From the NCBI GenBank assembly GCA_937974245.1, contig CALJKV010000110.1, positions 1 to 64,000 on the forward strand: a stretch of DNA of 64,000 bases, given 5' to 3'. Of the stretch, positions 25,272-35,010 are shown in pieces. The notes beneath the pieces are model-generated. The model made no database searches and was not told the DNA's origin. It worked only from the letters and a program-made list of their open reading frames with translations. Numbering within the stretch: position 1 is the stretch's first letter; each line of letters begins with the position of its first letter. This DNA comes from an uncultured Chloroflexota bacterium (GTDB lineage Bacteria > Chloroflexota > Anaerolineae > Aggregatilineales > Phototrophicaceae). Position numbers and translations under genes: made by a program.

Positions 25272-25850
25272 ATGCCGGAAACATCCCCGGAGATATGTAT
25301 TGTTGGTGTGGGGGATGGCGGCGGAGTGGCGCTGCATCGCATTCTTGACCAGGGATTACACGGGATCGCCTCCGTCGTTATCAATACCTATAGTCTGGCG
25401 TTGAGTACGTGTCGTGCCGACCATTGTATTCAGATCGGCACACATGGACTGGGTTCAGGCGGCATCCCCCAGGTAGGGCGGCAAGCGGCAGAGGCCAGCA
25501 TTGACGATCTGTACTTCGCGCTGCGGGGCGCTTCCAGGGTGTTCATTGTAGCCGGGATGGGCGGGGGCACCGGGACTGGCGCTGCGCCGGTGATTGCCCG
25601 TGTCGCCAGTGACCTGGGTGCGGAAGTGATCGGTGTCGTATCGCTGCCATTTACCTTTGAAGGGATGCAGCGGCGGCGGTTGGCCCAGCAGGGCGTGAAG
25701 CAGCTCGAAAAGTATGCCGCTATCCTCATCACTGTTGAAGGGGATCGCCTGCTGCGCTTCGCCCACAACCGGGAACTCCCCAGCCTGGAACAGGCGTTTA
25801 CCCTTATGGCAGGGGCATTAGCCTGGCATGTCCTGGCACGTATGGTATGA
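25272..25850 (+). CDS. Stand-alone FtsZ-type GTPase domain, truncated FtsZ paralogue
   Basis: This 192-residue protein aligns with the GTPase half of FtsZ: CIVGVGDGGGVALHRI (T1 loop), GLGSGGIPQVGRQAAEAS (T3), GMGGGTGTGAAPVIARV (tubulin signature, T4) and LPFTFEGMQRRRLAQQGV. It ends where helix H7 would begin, so the T7 loop that triggers GTP hydrolysis in the next subunit and the whole C-terminal domain are missing. The usual NTDAQAL is changed to NTYSLAL. The ATG at 25272 follows AGGTGA; a GTG at 25263 is also possible. It could bind GTP and perhaps cap or modulate filaments, which is inference. The canonical ftsZ is not in the window. Confidence 0.8.
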   Translation: MPETSPEICIVGVGDGGGVALHRILDQGLHGIASVVINTYSLALSTCRADHCIQIGTHGLGSGGIPQVGRQAAEASIDDLYFALRGASRVFIVAGMGGGTGTGAAPVIARVASDLGAEVIGVVSLPFTFEGMQRRRLAQQGVKQLEKYAAILITVEGDRLLRFAHNRELPSLEQAFTLMAGALAWHVLARMV

Positions 25851-25854
25851 CAGA

Positions 25855-26556
25855 TTACTTCTCCAGCAGATAGCGGGTTGGCAGTGGCGTTTCCACCGCT
25901 GCACTGTCTTTCTGTTCCACGCGGTAGCCCTGCGCGGCTGGGCGCGAACTGACAACCTGACGGAGTTCGCCATCTACAAAATGCCCGGCAGCGCCATCAT
26001 CAAAGGCATAACCAGCCATAATCTCACCACTGGCAACCAACCGGTGCAGCGTCGGGCGGCGTTCGGCTTCCCCATCATAGTGCGGGGAACAGCTACCCTG
26101 GAGGTAGCCCAGGCAGGGCAGTGCCGTCAGTTTGCCGGGAATCGAGTCAGTCGTGCCGGCCTCAAACCAGCAAATCGCCCCGGCGCTGATCCCCGCCAGC
26201 ACAGTACCGCTGTCCGCAGCCTGTCTCAGAGTCCGGTCAAGTCCCCACTCGCGCCACAGTGCCAGCATAGACTTGGTGTTGCCGCCACCGACGTATATGA
26301 TGTCCTGCTCCATCAGAAAATCTTCTATATCAGCCGTATGCGGCTGGAACAACGACAGGTGCGATGCTCGACAGCCCAACTCGGTGAACGCCCGGTAAAA
26401 ACGCACAGTGTAATCCAGCGATTCGCCGCTGGCTTGCCCCAGGAAACACACTGCCGGGCTGGTTTTCCCGGTCTGCGCAATCACGTACTGGTCTAGTGCC
26501 AGGTTGTCCGGCTCCATCGAAAAGCCGCCGCCGCCCATCGCGATGATCTGCTGCAT
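25855..26556 (-). CDS. Peptidase E-like (S51 family) protein
   Basis: This 233-residue protein has the S51 pattern: IIAMGGGGFSME at the N-terminus, IIYVGGGNTKSMLALW, and the nucleophile elbow LAGISAGAICWFE with Ser124. Family members are cytoplasmic alpha-aspartyl dipeptidases or cyanophycinase-like enzymes. The ATG at 26556 is preferred because GAGGA lies eight bases upstream; a further in-frame ATG is at 26562. The gene is convergent with the FtsZ-like gene, four bases away. Confidence 0.88.
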   Translation of the reverse strand: MQQIIAMGGGGFSMEPDNLALDQYVIAQTGKTSPAVCFLGQASGESLDYTVRFYRAFTELGCRASHLSLFQPHTADIEDFLMEQDIIYVGGGNTKSMLALWREWGLDRTLRQAADSGTVLAGISAGAICWFEAGTTDSIPGKLTALPCLGYLQGSCSPHYDGEAERRPTLHRLVASGEIMAGYAFDDGAAGHFVDGELRQVVSSRPAAQGYRVEQKDSAAVETPLPTRYLLEK

Positions 26557-26712
26557 AATCATGTCCTCATAGTGTAATGATGCGCCAGAATAGTACCACC
26601 CCGTCAGCAGGGAATGCAATTTGTGGCGCATGTGGATTTTGCCTGTTCATGTTACCCTTATTGTTTGGTGTTTGAGCGTGCAGATATTCTCATTTCTAGG
26701 GGATAGTCTAAA

Positions 26713-28269
26713 ATGCGGCTGGCTCGCCTCTTTACTGCTCAACAGCGGTGGCTGGATTTGCTTGTCGTTTTAGCATTATGTGTGCCCCTTTGCTATCTGG
26801 TGGTGACTGTGCCTAATGACGGGTATCGCATCACCCATACCGCCGATAATGCCTGGTATATGAACCGGGCTGACCTCATCTGGCGCGGCATTCTGGATGA
26901 CGCTTTTGTTTATAACTTCTTCCATCCGGCATTCATGGGCGCGATTAACCAGGTTGTTCATGAACTCCCCCTTGCTGCGATTATCGTCAACTGGATAGGG
27001 CTGGCCGGTGTGATTTCCGGCACGTATCTGCTGGGCCGTGTCTATTACAATCGTGGAATTGCCTGGCTGGCCGTGCTGGTAATCAGCACCAACCTGGGGC
27101 TTTATCAATCCGCGCTTCTGCTGCACCCGTTCCTGTTCATGCAGGCCTTGCTGGTGTGGACGGTGCTGGCCGCCTGGGCACTGTCGCGCTGGCATACTTC
27201 CCTGGCAGCCGTGGGATTGGGCATGATTCTCGTGCTGGCGCTGTATACTCGCCTGGAAGGGGGAGCGTACAGCCTGCTCATTTTCATTGCTGGCTGGCAG
27301 ATTTACAGGGATACGCGCAATTGGTGGTTAGCCGTGCGCCTGGGGGCGATCAGTGCGGTGATGGTTGGCGCTGGCCTCCTCGCGTATGCCGTCGTGCTGT
27401 TCAGTAATTCGGATTCCGGCGGCAGCGCATTCTGGTTCACAGCCAGCTTCCGCACCAATGCTGTCTTCTGGGATGCTGTATCCCGCCGCTGGATGGAAAC
27501 GATCCAGTTTATGGCGATGAAATGGCCGGTCTGGGCCTGGGCTGTCGCTGTGGCCGGGGTCATCTGGAGTCCGCCGCGTCTACAGCCTGCCAGCCTGCTG
27601 TTTGCCGGGCTGACACTGCTGCATATAGCCTATCTCTTTTTGCTCTCAACCTGGCCGGCGGAACGATACGCGAATAATTCGCTGGCATTTTTCGCACTGC
27701 TTTTCGCGGCGGCGCTCTGGCAGTTCCACCGGCGCTGGCGGCATGGGTGGCCTGCAATTCCGCTGGCGATGGTCGCTATCATGCTGCCGGGCATGATCCA
27801 GGTGCAACGATTCGGCGATCGTGTTGCCAATTTCGCTGACTATTGGGATTATGAAATTGCAGAGGATGCCCAGGCCATAGATGCCTGGCTGAAGAGTCAG
27901 GGCCTCCGGGATACCGAGATTTTTACCCTGTGCCAGAGACTGTTGTCGTTCTCATACAGCCATTTTCATCTCATCTACCGGCTTACATTGACCTCCCTGG
28001 ATGAGCCGACCTTATGGAATTCGCCAAAGCAACTGCTGCCGTATCTGCGGCAGCAGGGCAAGCTGTTTATGACGTGTGACGAACGAGTCTGGTATCTGGA
28101 TTGGCTCGACTACTTCGAAAACCCACAGGCGTATGACCATCAACTTGAGGAAATCGGACGGGTGGGGGATTACATTTTTTACCAACCGGTTTTCATTGCC
28201 CTTACAAATGTAAATTCTCCGCAAAAAATCGCGCCGCTTTTTCCGCCATTCATGTATGATGAATGGTGA
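26713..28269 (+). CDS. Polytopic membrane protein, GT-C glycosyltransferase-like
   Basis: This 518-residue protein has about ten hydrophobic segments. The first outside loop holds HTADNAWYMNRADLIWRG, which has acidic residues in the position used by GT-C enzymes, though a clear DE motif is missing. A soluble C-terminal part of about 130 residues follows. It resembles dolichyl-phosphate-mannose mannosyltransferase-like proteins of unknown substrate. It is followed 29 bp later by the LURP-one gene. Confidence 0.65.
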   Translation: MRLARLFTAQQRWLDLLVVLALCVPLCYLVVTVPNDGYRITHTADNAWYMNRADLIWRGILDDAFVYNFFHPAFMGAINQVVHELPLAAIIVNWIGLAGVISGTYLLGRVYYNRGIAWLAVLVISTNLGLYQSALLLHPFLFMQALLVWTVLAAWALSRWHTSLAAVGLGMILVLALYTRLEGGAYSLLIFIAGWQIYRDTRNWWLAVRLGAISAVMVGAGLLAYAVVLFSNSDSGGSAFWFTASFRTNAVFWDAVSRRWMETIQFMAMKWPVWAWAVAVAGVIWSPPRLQPASLLFAGLTLLHIAYLFLLSTWPAERYANNSLAFFALLFAAALWQFHRRWRHGWPAIPLAMVAIMLPGMIQVQRFGDRVANFADYWDYEIAEDAQAIDAWLKSQGLRDTEIFTLCQRLLSFSYSHFHLIYRLTLTSLDEPTLWNSPKQLLPYLRQQGKLFMTCDERVWYLDWLDYFENPQAYDHQLEEIGRVGDYIFYQPVFIALTNVNSPQKIAPLFPPFMYDEW

Positions 28270-28298
28270 CTCACCTTGCATAGAGAAACGAGGCTCCC

Positions 28299-28904
28299 AT
28301 GTCCATGTTCCAGTATCCGTTACACATGCGTTTTAAGCTCATCGCGCTGGCTCCCCAGATTTATGTGACCGATGCCAACGGCCAGGATGTCCTGTTTGTG
28401 CGCCAGAAAATTCTCAATCTGCGCGAAGATGTGCGGATTTTCCGCGATTCCTCCAAGACGGAAGAAGTCTACCGGATCAACGCGGATCGCATCATTGATT
28501 TTTCCGCCAATTACCACTTCACCGATAGCAAGACTGAGCAGCGCCTGGGTTCGATTAAACACAAAGGCATCCGTTCGATCTGGAAGGCGACTTACCTGGT
28601 ATCCGATGCGGTAGACCAGCAGGGCTTCCACATCAATGAGGATAATCCCTGGGCAAAGGTCGCCGATGCTTTGTTGGGGGAAGTGCCGGTACTGGGGATG
28701 TTCACCGGCTACGTGTTTCATCCGGCTTACACTGCCTACCACGAAGGCAGCGAAACTCCGGCGATGCGTCTGGAAAAGAGACCATCCTTCTTTGAACGCT
28801 ACTATGAAGTCCAGAAACTGGATGATAACCTCGCGCAGCATGAAGAACAGCTTCTCCTGCTCAGCTTCATGATGATGATCCAGTTGGAACGCTCGCGGGG
28901 CTGA
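28299..28904 (+). CDS. LURP-one-related (tubby-like fold) protein
   Basis: This 201-residue protein fits the LURP-one/DUF567 family: QYPLHMRFKLIALAPQIYVTD, then VLFVRQKILNLREDVRIF with repeated strands, as in the 12-strand tubby C-terminal fold. Bacterial members have no firm function; phospholipid scramblases share the fold. There is no signal peptide and no clear transmembrane segment apart from a mildly hydrophobic stretch at about 125-145. It is probably co-transcribed with the membrane protein before it. Confidence 0.7.
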   Translation: MSMFQYPLHMRFKLIALAPQIYVTDANGQDVLFVRQKILNLREDVRIFRDSSKTEEVYRINADRIIDFSANYHFTDSKTEQRLGSIKHKGIRSIWKATYLVSDAVDQQGFHINEDNPWAKVADALLGEVPVLGMFTGYVFHPAYTAYHEGSETPAMRLEKRPSFFERYYEVQKLDDNLAQHEEQLLLLSFMMMIQLERSRG

Positions 28905-28924
28905 TCATTTTTCTGATTTTTACC

Positions 28925-28950
28925 GGGCAGGGGAGTCATATCCCTTGCCC
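28925..28950 (+). terminator. Hairpin after the LURP-one gene
   Basis: A 10-bp GC-rich stem with one G-T pair (GGGCAGGGGA with TCCCTTGCCC) has a six-base loop. There is no T-run, so termination is uncertain. Confidence 0.45.
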
Positions 28951-28996
28951 CAACCTGTTGCCAGGCTGTGGGCATGTGCGGTAAAGTTCTGCCACT

Positions 28997-30196
28997 ATGA
29001 CTCGCATCCTCCTCATCTCACGCTGCCCCCCTTATCCCCTGCATCTGGGTGATAGACTGATCGTTTATCACCTGGCTGCCGAGCTGGATTGGCGCGGCCA
29101 TACGATAGACCTGCTGGCCTTTGCTAACCGCCCGGAAGACCATCACGAAATCCAGCGCTACGATATGTATTTTGAGTCGGTGGAGCTGATTCCCGAACCG
29201 CATCGGAGTCAGGCCGATTATCTCAGGAGGGCGCTGCTGCCGGGGTCGCGTTGGCCGCGCACAGCGGAGCAATCGTGGTCGCCGGCCATGTGGCACGCGA
29301 TTCGCCGGCGGCTGGCGCAGCATGATTATGATGTGGTTCATCTGTTCGGCGGAGTCCAGGTTTACGAGTATTTTCATGCGTTGGGGGATGTCCCGGCGCT
29401 GATTACCCCTTATGAGAGTTACAGCCTGTATCTACGGCGGGCCGTAGCTTCCGCCCCGAACGCTGTTTCTCGTGCGGTGGCATTGGCTCAATTTCAGATG
29501 GCGCGGCGCTTTGAGTCTTGGATGTTCAAGCCCTATCGCCGGGTTGTTGTGCTTTCCGAGCGTGATCGCTATGAACTGCTGGGCATCCGGCCCGGCCTGC
29601 CGGTGGAGGTCATCCCGAATGGTGTAGACCTGCATTATTTCACGTTCCGCCGCCCGTTTGTGCGCCGCCGTCCGCCTGCGCTGCTGTTCGTAGGTAATTA
29701 CGAGTACGCCCCGAACCTGGATGCGGCGCTGCGGTTAGCCGGGCAGATTCTCCCGGCGCTGCGACAGCATCTTCCCGGCGCGAAACTCTGGCTGGTGGGC
29801 AACAATCCCCCGCCCGAACTCCTGGCGCTGGCGAGTGAGACGGTCAAAGTGACCGGGCGTGTGCCGGATGTGCGCCCCTATCTGGCACGGGCGGCGGCGT
29901 TCGTAAGCCCGCTGCGGTTGGGCGCGGGGATAAAGAACAAAATCCTGGAGGCGTTGGCCGTTGGCTGCCCGGTTGTCGCTTCACCCCTCAGTGTGGACGG
30001 TATCGCCGTGCGTGACGGGCATGAGGCGCTTATTGCCAAGAGTGATTCCGAGATTGTGGCCGCCATCATCCGGCTGTTGACCGACCCGGCGCTGCAAACG
30101 ACGCTGGCGCATAATGGGCGCTGCGTGGTTGAGGGGCAGTACAGTTGGTGGCGCGTCGCTGAACAGTACGAGGCTTTGTATGACACAATACGGTAA
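28997..30196 (+). CDS. Group 1 glycosyltransferase (GT4 family)
   Basis: This 399-residue protein has the two-Rossmann GT-B fold. The N-terminal half begins RILLISRCPPYPLHLGDRL; the C-terminal half has EVIPNGVDLHYF, LLFVGNYEYAPN and PLRLGAGIKNKILEALAVGCPVV, the sugar-nucleotide site with its conserved Glu. It adds a sugar to a growing lipid-linked or surface glycan at the cytoplasmic side. The 3' end overlaps the next gene by 17 bp, so the pair is probably co-transcribed. Confidence 0.9.
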   Translation: MTRILLISRCPPYPLHLGDRLIVYHLAAELDWRGHTIDLLAFANRPEDHHEIQRYDMYFESVELIPEPHRSQADYLRRALLPGSRWPRTAEQSWSPAMWHAIRRRLAQHDYDVVHLFGGVQVYEYFHALGDVPALITPYESYSLYLRRAVASAPNAVSRAVALAQFQMARRFESWMFKPYRRVVVLSERDRYELLGIRPGLPVEVIPNGVDLHYFTFRRPFVRRRPPALLFVGNYEYAPNLDAALRLAGQILPALRQHLPGAKLWLVGNNPPPELLALASETVKVTGRVPDVRPYLARAAAFVSPLRLGAGIKNKILEALAVGCPVVASPLSVDGIAVRDGHEALIAKSDSEIVAAIIRLLTDPALQTTLAHNGRCVVEGQYSWWRVAEQYEALYDTIR

Positions 30197-30938
30197 TTTC
30201 ACCCTGGTGACTCTGGCCGAGCAGTCCGATTTGTTTGAACAGGCCGACGATCTGGTATACGCAGTCTGGCCGCGCTTCATGCTGGAAGATGATGTCGCCG
30301 ACTCGCACTGGATGCCGATGATTCGGACATTCCCGCAGTACCAGTTCTTCCTGATGGACGGGGAAAAGATAGTCGTCTATGGCAACAGCATTCCGATTAT
30401 CTGGGATGGCACGGTGGGCGGCCTGCCCGAAAAGGGCTGGGACGGCGCGTTGATGCAAGGGTTGCAGAACCACCAGAAACAACTTAAACCCACAACGCAG
30501 TGCGCGATTTCGATCACGATTGCACCGGCATACCAGGGCAAGGGCATCAGCCGGGAAGCGATTCAGGCGATGAAATCATTAGGGGCGCAAAACGGCCTGG
30601 ATGCGCTGGTAGCCCCGGTGCGTCCTAACCTCAAGAGCCGCTACCCGCTGACACCGATGGAACAGTATGTGCAGTGGCAGCACAGCGACGGTACACCGTT
30701 TGACCCCTGGGTGCGGACTCATGCCCGCCTGGGCGCAGATATGCTGGGCGTTGAACCGGAGTCCATGCTGATAACCGGGACGGTGGCCGAGTGGGAGGAA
30801 TGGACAGCGATGCGCTTCCCGCAGAGTGGGGCGTATGTCGTCCCCGGCGCACTCAACCCGGTGGACATCAACCGCGAAGCCGACCAGGGGCGTTACCTGG
30901 AGCCGAATGTGTGGATGCGGCATCGGATTAGGGGGTAA
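30180..30938 (+). CDS. GNAT-fold acyltransferase-like protein
   Basis: This 252-residue protein has a recognisable acetyl-CoA loop, ISITIAPAYQGKGISREAIQAMKSLG, at about residues 114-139. Otherwise it is unlike the small GNAT enzymes and has a long C-terminal extension rich in Trp and Pro. The ATG at 30180 overlaps the GT4 stop and has GAGG upstream. The function is unknown; linkage with a glycosyltransferase may mean sugar or lipid acylation, which is a guess. Confidence 0.7.
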   Translation: MTQYGNFTLVTLAEQSDLFEQADDLVYAVWPRFMLEDDVADSHWMPMIRTFPQYQFFLMDGEKIVVYGNSIPIIWDGTVGGLPEKGWDGALMQGLQNHQKQLKPTTQCAISITIAPAYQGKGISREAIQAMKSLGAQNGLDALVAPVRPNLKSRYPLTPMEQYVQWQHSDGTPFDPWVRTHARLGADMLGVEPESMLITGTVAEWEEWTAMRFPQSGAYVVPGALNPVDINREADQGRYLEPNVWMRHRIRG

Positions 30939-30994
30939 TTTGGTCGTGACTCGTTTCACTTCGCGCCGAGGAATCCCCCGGCTAAGGCAAAACC

Positions 30995-31019
30995 AAGTCC
31001 ACTGAAGGGACTTTTTTTG
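30995..31019 (+). terminator. Rho-independent terminator after the GNAT gene
   Basis: AAGTCC (30995-31000) pairs with GGACTT (31008-31013) around a seven-base loop, followed by seven T. An upstream GGAATCCCCCGGC stretch may belong to the same element. The complementary strand also gives a hairpin that could serve the PBP gene coming the other way. Confidence 0.7.
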
Positions 31020-31063
31020 CCCCACATTCCAAACCTACTGTTTTCAGGGAGCGATTCTGTGAC

Positions 31064-33598
31064 TCAATTCGCCCCGTTTTCCCCATTAACGCGGCTTTCC
31101 GGCCCGGCGTAGACCGTTACGCTGAAAAGGATGGCGTCGCTCGTTTGCTGGCTCCCATCGGCCAGAACCGCCGTTGCCACCAGTTCATGCTGCCCCGGCG
31201 CGAGCTGCCACCACAGCGCCCAGGGTTCATCGGTCACTGTTCCCAGCGATTCGCCATCCATCCAATAGGTGACAGCTTGTGTCCCGGCGGGTGCGCCAAC
31301 GGTCAGCCGCAGACGCTGTGTTTCCGCTGGTGTGACCGGGCTGATCTGGAACACGGTATACGGGTCAGGTTCGAGCAGCCTCAGCCCCTGCGCTGCGTCA
31401 GGGCGGGCGACGGGTGCCTGCAGGGGCGGCTGGCGCAGCCCGTTGCGGATGCCCCAATCTCGTGCTTCCTGGGGCAGCACGATGAATACCTGCTGCGTCC
31501 GTCGTTCTACTGGCGTGTCTGCGTCGGCCAGGTAGCCGGTGGCGCTGTCTATGGTGAATGTCTGGTAAAACGTATCGTCCTGTGTGGGCTGTGTGCCGTC
31601 AATGAACAACTCTGTCCGCCGCAGCGTGCAGGCCGGTGTCGGGCGCAGGCCGGAGAGGGCGCAGACTTCCGTCCGCACCAGTCCGGGCGGCTCCACGAAA
31701 GTGAGTTCCGGTTGGCCGAGCAGCACCCGCCGCAGGAACATATTCCAGATGGGCGCTGCGCCGCTGACTCCGGTGATGTCGCGCATCGGTGTGTTGTCGG
31801 CGTTCCCCACCCATACCCCGACAACCAGATTCGGCGTATAACCTACCACCCAATTATCGCGGTAATCGGTGGTTGTGCCGGTCTTGGCCGCCGCCGGACG
31901 CCCGATATTCAAGGCGCTGTTCGGCCCGAAAGAGGGGATTCGCGCCTCGTTGTCGCTCAGAATATGGGTAATGAGATAGGCGACGCGCTCATCCAGTACC
32001 CGGCGGGATAACACGGGTGGACTCCACTCATAGAGCGTATTGCCAGCATGATCACTCACCTTCAGGATGAATGCCGGATCAACCCGGTAGCCGCCGTTGG
32101 CGAAAATACTGTAGGCCTGGGTCAGGTCGAGCAGGCGCACTTCGCCACCACCCAGGGTAATCGCCAGGTCAATATTCGGGTTCTCCGCCAGCGTGGTGAC
32201 ACCTGCATCCGCCAGAAGCTGCACAAAGGTTGGGATGCCGACATGTTCCAGTGCGACTACCGCCGGGATATTGAAGGATGACGCCAGCGCCTCGCGCAGC
32301 AGCGCCGGGCCGTGTTCCACCAGCCCGAAATTGGCCGGGGTGTAGCTTTGCAGACGGCGCGTGATGAATGGCGTCTCAACATCGAGAATCAGTGTGGCGG
32401 CTGTCCAGGGTTCGGGCAGCGCCGGGTTCATCGCGGCGGCATAGGTGAACGGCTTGAGGGCGCTCCCCGGTTGGCGCGGGGCCATCGCCGCGTTCAACGC
32501 CCCGTCTATCGTCTCATCGAAATAATCCGGGCTGCCGAGCATCGTCAATACCTGCCCGGTGAACGGGTCGAGGGCGACCAGTGCCGTGTTATGGGCATTA
32601 GCCGGAATCTGCCCGGCCTGGCGCGGTTCGTTGAGGCGCAGTAGTTGGCTTTGCACGATCGCCTCGGCCTGTTCCTGCCAGTCAAGATCAACCGTTGTGG
32701 TGACCTCCAGACCACCGTTGTAAAGCTGCTCAGGGTACTGCTCCTGAAGCTGTTGCCACACGGCCATGACGAAATGCGGCGCTTTGATTGGGAAGGGAGT
32801 AGACGCAAACTGAAGATCGTCATCCTGCGCGACTTCGGCCTCTTCCTGCGTAATATAGCCATACTGCGCCATCAGCCCCAGCACAAGCGCCTGCCGTTCC
32901 TGGGTGATTTCCAACCGGGTCAGCGGGTCGTAGATGCCCGGCGACTGGATGATCCCCGCCAGCAGCGCACACTCAGCTAATGAGAGTTCCTGCGAGTTTT
33001 TGCCGAAATACGCCCGCGCCGCCCCCTCAATGCCATACGCCAGGTTGCCAAAGTAACTCTGGTTGAGGTAGAGCGCGAGAATATCCTCTTTGCTGTAGGC
33101 CGTCTGCAAACGCAGCGCCAAAATCGCTTCCCTCAGTTTACGGTGCAGGCTGCGTTCGGCCCGCTGCTCCGGGTCAAGCAGCAGGTTGCGGGCCACCTGC
33201 TGGGTGATGGTGCTGCCCCCGGCCAGAATCTCGCCGCCGCGCAGGTTGATCCACAGCGCCCGCGCAATCCCGACCACATCCACGCCCGGATGCGAGTAGA
33301 AGTTGGCATCCTCGGTGGCGATGACGGCATCAACACAGTGCGCCGGGATGTCTTCCAGGGGAATCGCGGTGTTACGCCCCCATTCCGGCGGCAGAATTTC
33401 GTAGAGCAGTTGGCCGTTACGGTCATAGATGCGGGTGGAGGGCAGGGCGAGTCCGGCCTGAAGCTGGTCAATGGATGGCAGATCGGCAAACAGCCAGCCA
33501 TAGATGAACAGCAGCAGCCCAAAGAACACGGCCAACAGCCCCAGAACGATTTTCGTCCGGCGGGAACGGGTTTGAAGGAATCGGAGTAGTCGTCTCAT
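31064..33598 (-). CDS. Bifunctional class A penicillin-binding protein (PBP1-type)
   Basis: This 844-residue protein has a short cytoplasmic tail and one transmembrane segment (about 16-38). The GT51 glycosyltransferase domain follows, with its catalytic Glu96 (ATEDANFYSHPG) and GGSTITQQVARNL. The transpeptidase domain has Ser379 and Lys382 (GSALKPF), Ser441-Phe-Asn443 and KTGTT at 572-576. A C-terminal domain at about 755-840 looks like the beta-sandwich of PBP1C. It polymerises glycan strands and cross-links peptides, so the cell has peptidoglycan. It stands alone, with icd upstream. Confidence 0.94.
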   Translation of the reverse strand: MRRLLRFLQTRSRRTKIVLGLLAVFFGLLLFIYGWLFADLPSIDQLQAGLALPSTRIYDRNGQLLYEILPPEWGRNTAIPLEDIPAHCVDAVIATEDANFYSHPGVDVVGIARALWINLRGGEILAGGSTITQQVARNLLLDPEQRAERSLHRKLREAILALRLQTAYSKEDILALYLNQSYFGNLAYGIEGAARAYFGKNSQELSLAECALLAGIIQSPGIYDPLTRLEITQERQALVLGLMAQYGYITQEEAEVAQDDDLQFASTPFPIKAPHFVMAVWQQLQEQYPEQLYNGGLEVTTTVDLDWQEQAEAIVQSQLLRLNEPRQAGQIPANAHNTALVALDPFTGQVLTMLGSPDYFDETIDGALNAAMAPRQPGSALKPFTYAAAMNPALPEPWTAATLILDVETPFITRRLQSYTPANFGLVEHGPALLREALASSFNIPAVVALEHVGIPTFVQLLADAGVTTLAENPNIDLAITLGGGEVRLLDLTQAYSIFANGGYRVDPAFILKVSDHAGNTLYEWSPPVLSRRVLDERVAYLITHILSDNEARIPSFGPNSALNIGRPAAAKTGTTTDYRDNWVVGYTPNLVVGVWVGNADNTPMRDITGVSGAAPIWNMFLRRVLLGQPELTFVEPPGLVRTEVCALSGLRPTPACTLRRTELFIDGTQPTQDDTFYQTFTIDSATGYLADADTPVERRTQQVFIVLPQEARDWGIRNGLRQPPLQAPVARPDAAQGLRLLEPDPYTVFQISPVTPAETQRLRLTVGAPAGTQAVTYWMDGESLGTVTDEPWALWWQLAPGQHELVATAVLADGSQQTSDAILFSVTVYAGPESRVNGENGAN

Positions 33599-33616
33599 AC
33601 CCTGATTCTAAAACAA

Positions 33617-33651
33617 AACCGCCAGGTGTGCAGTCGCGCAGTCTGGCGGTT
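33617..33651 (-). terminator. Terminator of icd
   Basis: A 9-bp stem (AACCGCCAG with CTGGCGGTT) has a 17-base loop and, read on the minus strand, is followed by TTTTGTTTT. Confidence 0.7.
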
Positions 33652-33678
33652 AGCCTACGGGTTACCTATTTTGGGAAA

Positions 33679-34926
33679 TTACCCCATGTTCTTAATCAGG
33701 GCGGTGGCGAATTCGCTGGTCGGTACTTCCTTCGCGCCGTCCATCTGGCGGGCGAAGTCGTAGGTTACGATCTTCTGGTCAAGCGTCTTTTCGTAAGCGA
33801 CGGTCACCAGGTCGGCGGCTTCCTGCCAGCCGATGTGCTCCAGCATCATCACACCGCTGAACATAAGCGAACCGGGGTTCACTTTGTCCAGGTTGGTGTA
33901 CTTGGGCGCGGTGCCGTGTGTGGCCTCGAAGAGCGCCACTTCGTCGCCAATGTTCGCGCCTGGGGCGATGCCGACGCCGCCGACTTCCGCCGCCAGCGCG
34001 TCGCTCAGGTAGTCGCCGTTCAGGTTGGGGGTGGCGATCACATCGTGTTCGCGTGGGCGCAGCAGCATCTTCTGGAACATGATGTCGGCGATGGTGTCCT
34101 CAATCAGAATCTTGCCTTCCGGCACTTTGCCATCATGCTTGGCGGCCACATCATCCCAGGAAATCACCTCGTTGGGGAATTCTGCGGCGGCGACTTCATA
34201 ACCCCACTTGCGGAACGCGCCTTCGGTAAACTTCTGAATGTTACCCTTGTGTACCAGCGTCACACTCCGGCGGTTGTGGTCAATCGCGTACTGGATGGCG
34301 GCGCGGATGAGGCGCTTGCTGCCAAACGGGCTGATCGGCTTGATGCCCAGGCCGGCATCCTCAAAGAAGTTCGCGCCCAGTTCTTCGCGCAGGAACTTCG
34401 CCAGCTTCTTGTTTTCTTCCGAACCCGATTCGTACTCAATCCCAGCGTACACGTCTTCGGTGTTCTCGCGGAAGATCACCACGTCCACGTCCTGGGGATT
34501 CTTAAGCGGGCTGGGGACGCCGCGATACCAGCGCACCGGGCGCACGCAGCTATACAGGTCGAGCACCTGGCGCAGAGTCACGTTCAGGCTGCGGAAGCCG
34601 CCGCCAACCGGGGTCGTCAGCGGGCCTTTGATGCCCACCAGGAACTCGCGCAGCGCGTCGAAGGTTTCTTGTGGCATGTAGTCGCCATCGTAGAGTCCCG
34701 CCGCCTTTTCACCGGAATAAATCTCCATCCAGGCGATTTTGCGCTTGCCCTTGTAGGCTTTTTCCACCGCCGCATCCCAGATACGCTTGCTGGCCGTCAT
34801 GATGTCATAGCCGATACCATCGCCCTCAATGAACATCAGAATCGGGTTATCGGGGACATTCAGCTTGCCATTGGTGACGGTAATTTTCTGACCGTTTTCC
34901 GGCACGGTAATTTTATGGAATCCCAT
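33679..34926 (-). CDS. icd: NADP-dependent isocitrate dehydrogenase
   Basis: This 415-residue protein matches E. coli Icd along its length: [13 protein letters not shown] with the isocitrate-binding Ser, [31 protein letters not shown] and [22 protein letters not shown]. The Lys-Tyr in APKY is the NADP-specificity marker. It oxidises isocitrate to 2-oxoglutarate in the TCA cycle. The frame is open to 34953, but that stretch contains the AAAGGAG ribosome-binding site, so the ATG at 34926 is the start. It is monocistronic. Confidence 0.96.
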   Translation of the reverse strand: MGFHKITVPENGQKITVTNGKLNVPDNPILMFIEGDGIGYDIMTASKRIWDAAVEKAYKGKRKIAWMEIYSGEKAAGLYDGDYMPQETFDALREFLVGIKGPLTTPVGGGFRSLNVTLRQVLDLYSCVRPVRWYRGVPSPLKNPQDVDVVIFRENTEDVYAGIEYESGSEENKKLAKFLREELGANFFEDAGLGIKPISPFGSKRLIRAAIQYAIDHNRRSVTLVHKGNIQKFTEGAFRKWGYEVAAAEFPNEVISWDDVAAKHDGKVPEGKILIEDTIADIMFQKMLLRPREHDVIATPNLNGDYLSDALAAEVGGVGIAPGANIGDEVALFEATHGTAPKYTNLDKVNPGSLMFSGVMMLEHIGWQEAADLVTVAYEKTLDQKIVTYDFARQMDGAKEVPTSEFATALIKNMG

Positions 34927-34981
34927 CGTGAGGTAATCTCCTTTTTTGAACAATTGAATCTGAGTTTAATAAAGATGGTTG

Positions 34982-35010
34982 ATTATAGGCGGGAAGTGGA
35001 AAAATTTCTA
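34982..35010 (-). promoter_or_regulatory. Candidate icd promoter
   Basis: On the minus strand, TAGAAA (four of six -35 matches) and a perfect TATAAT are 17 bp apart; the -10 is about 55 bp before the icd start. Confidence 0.5.
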
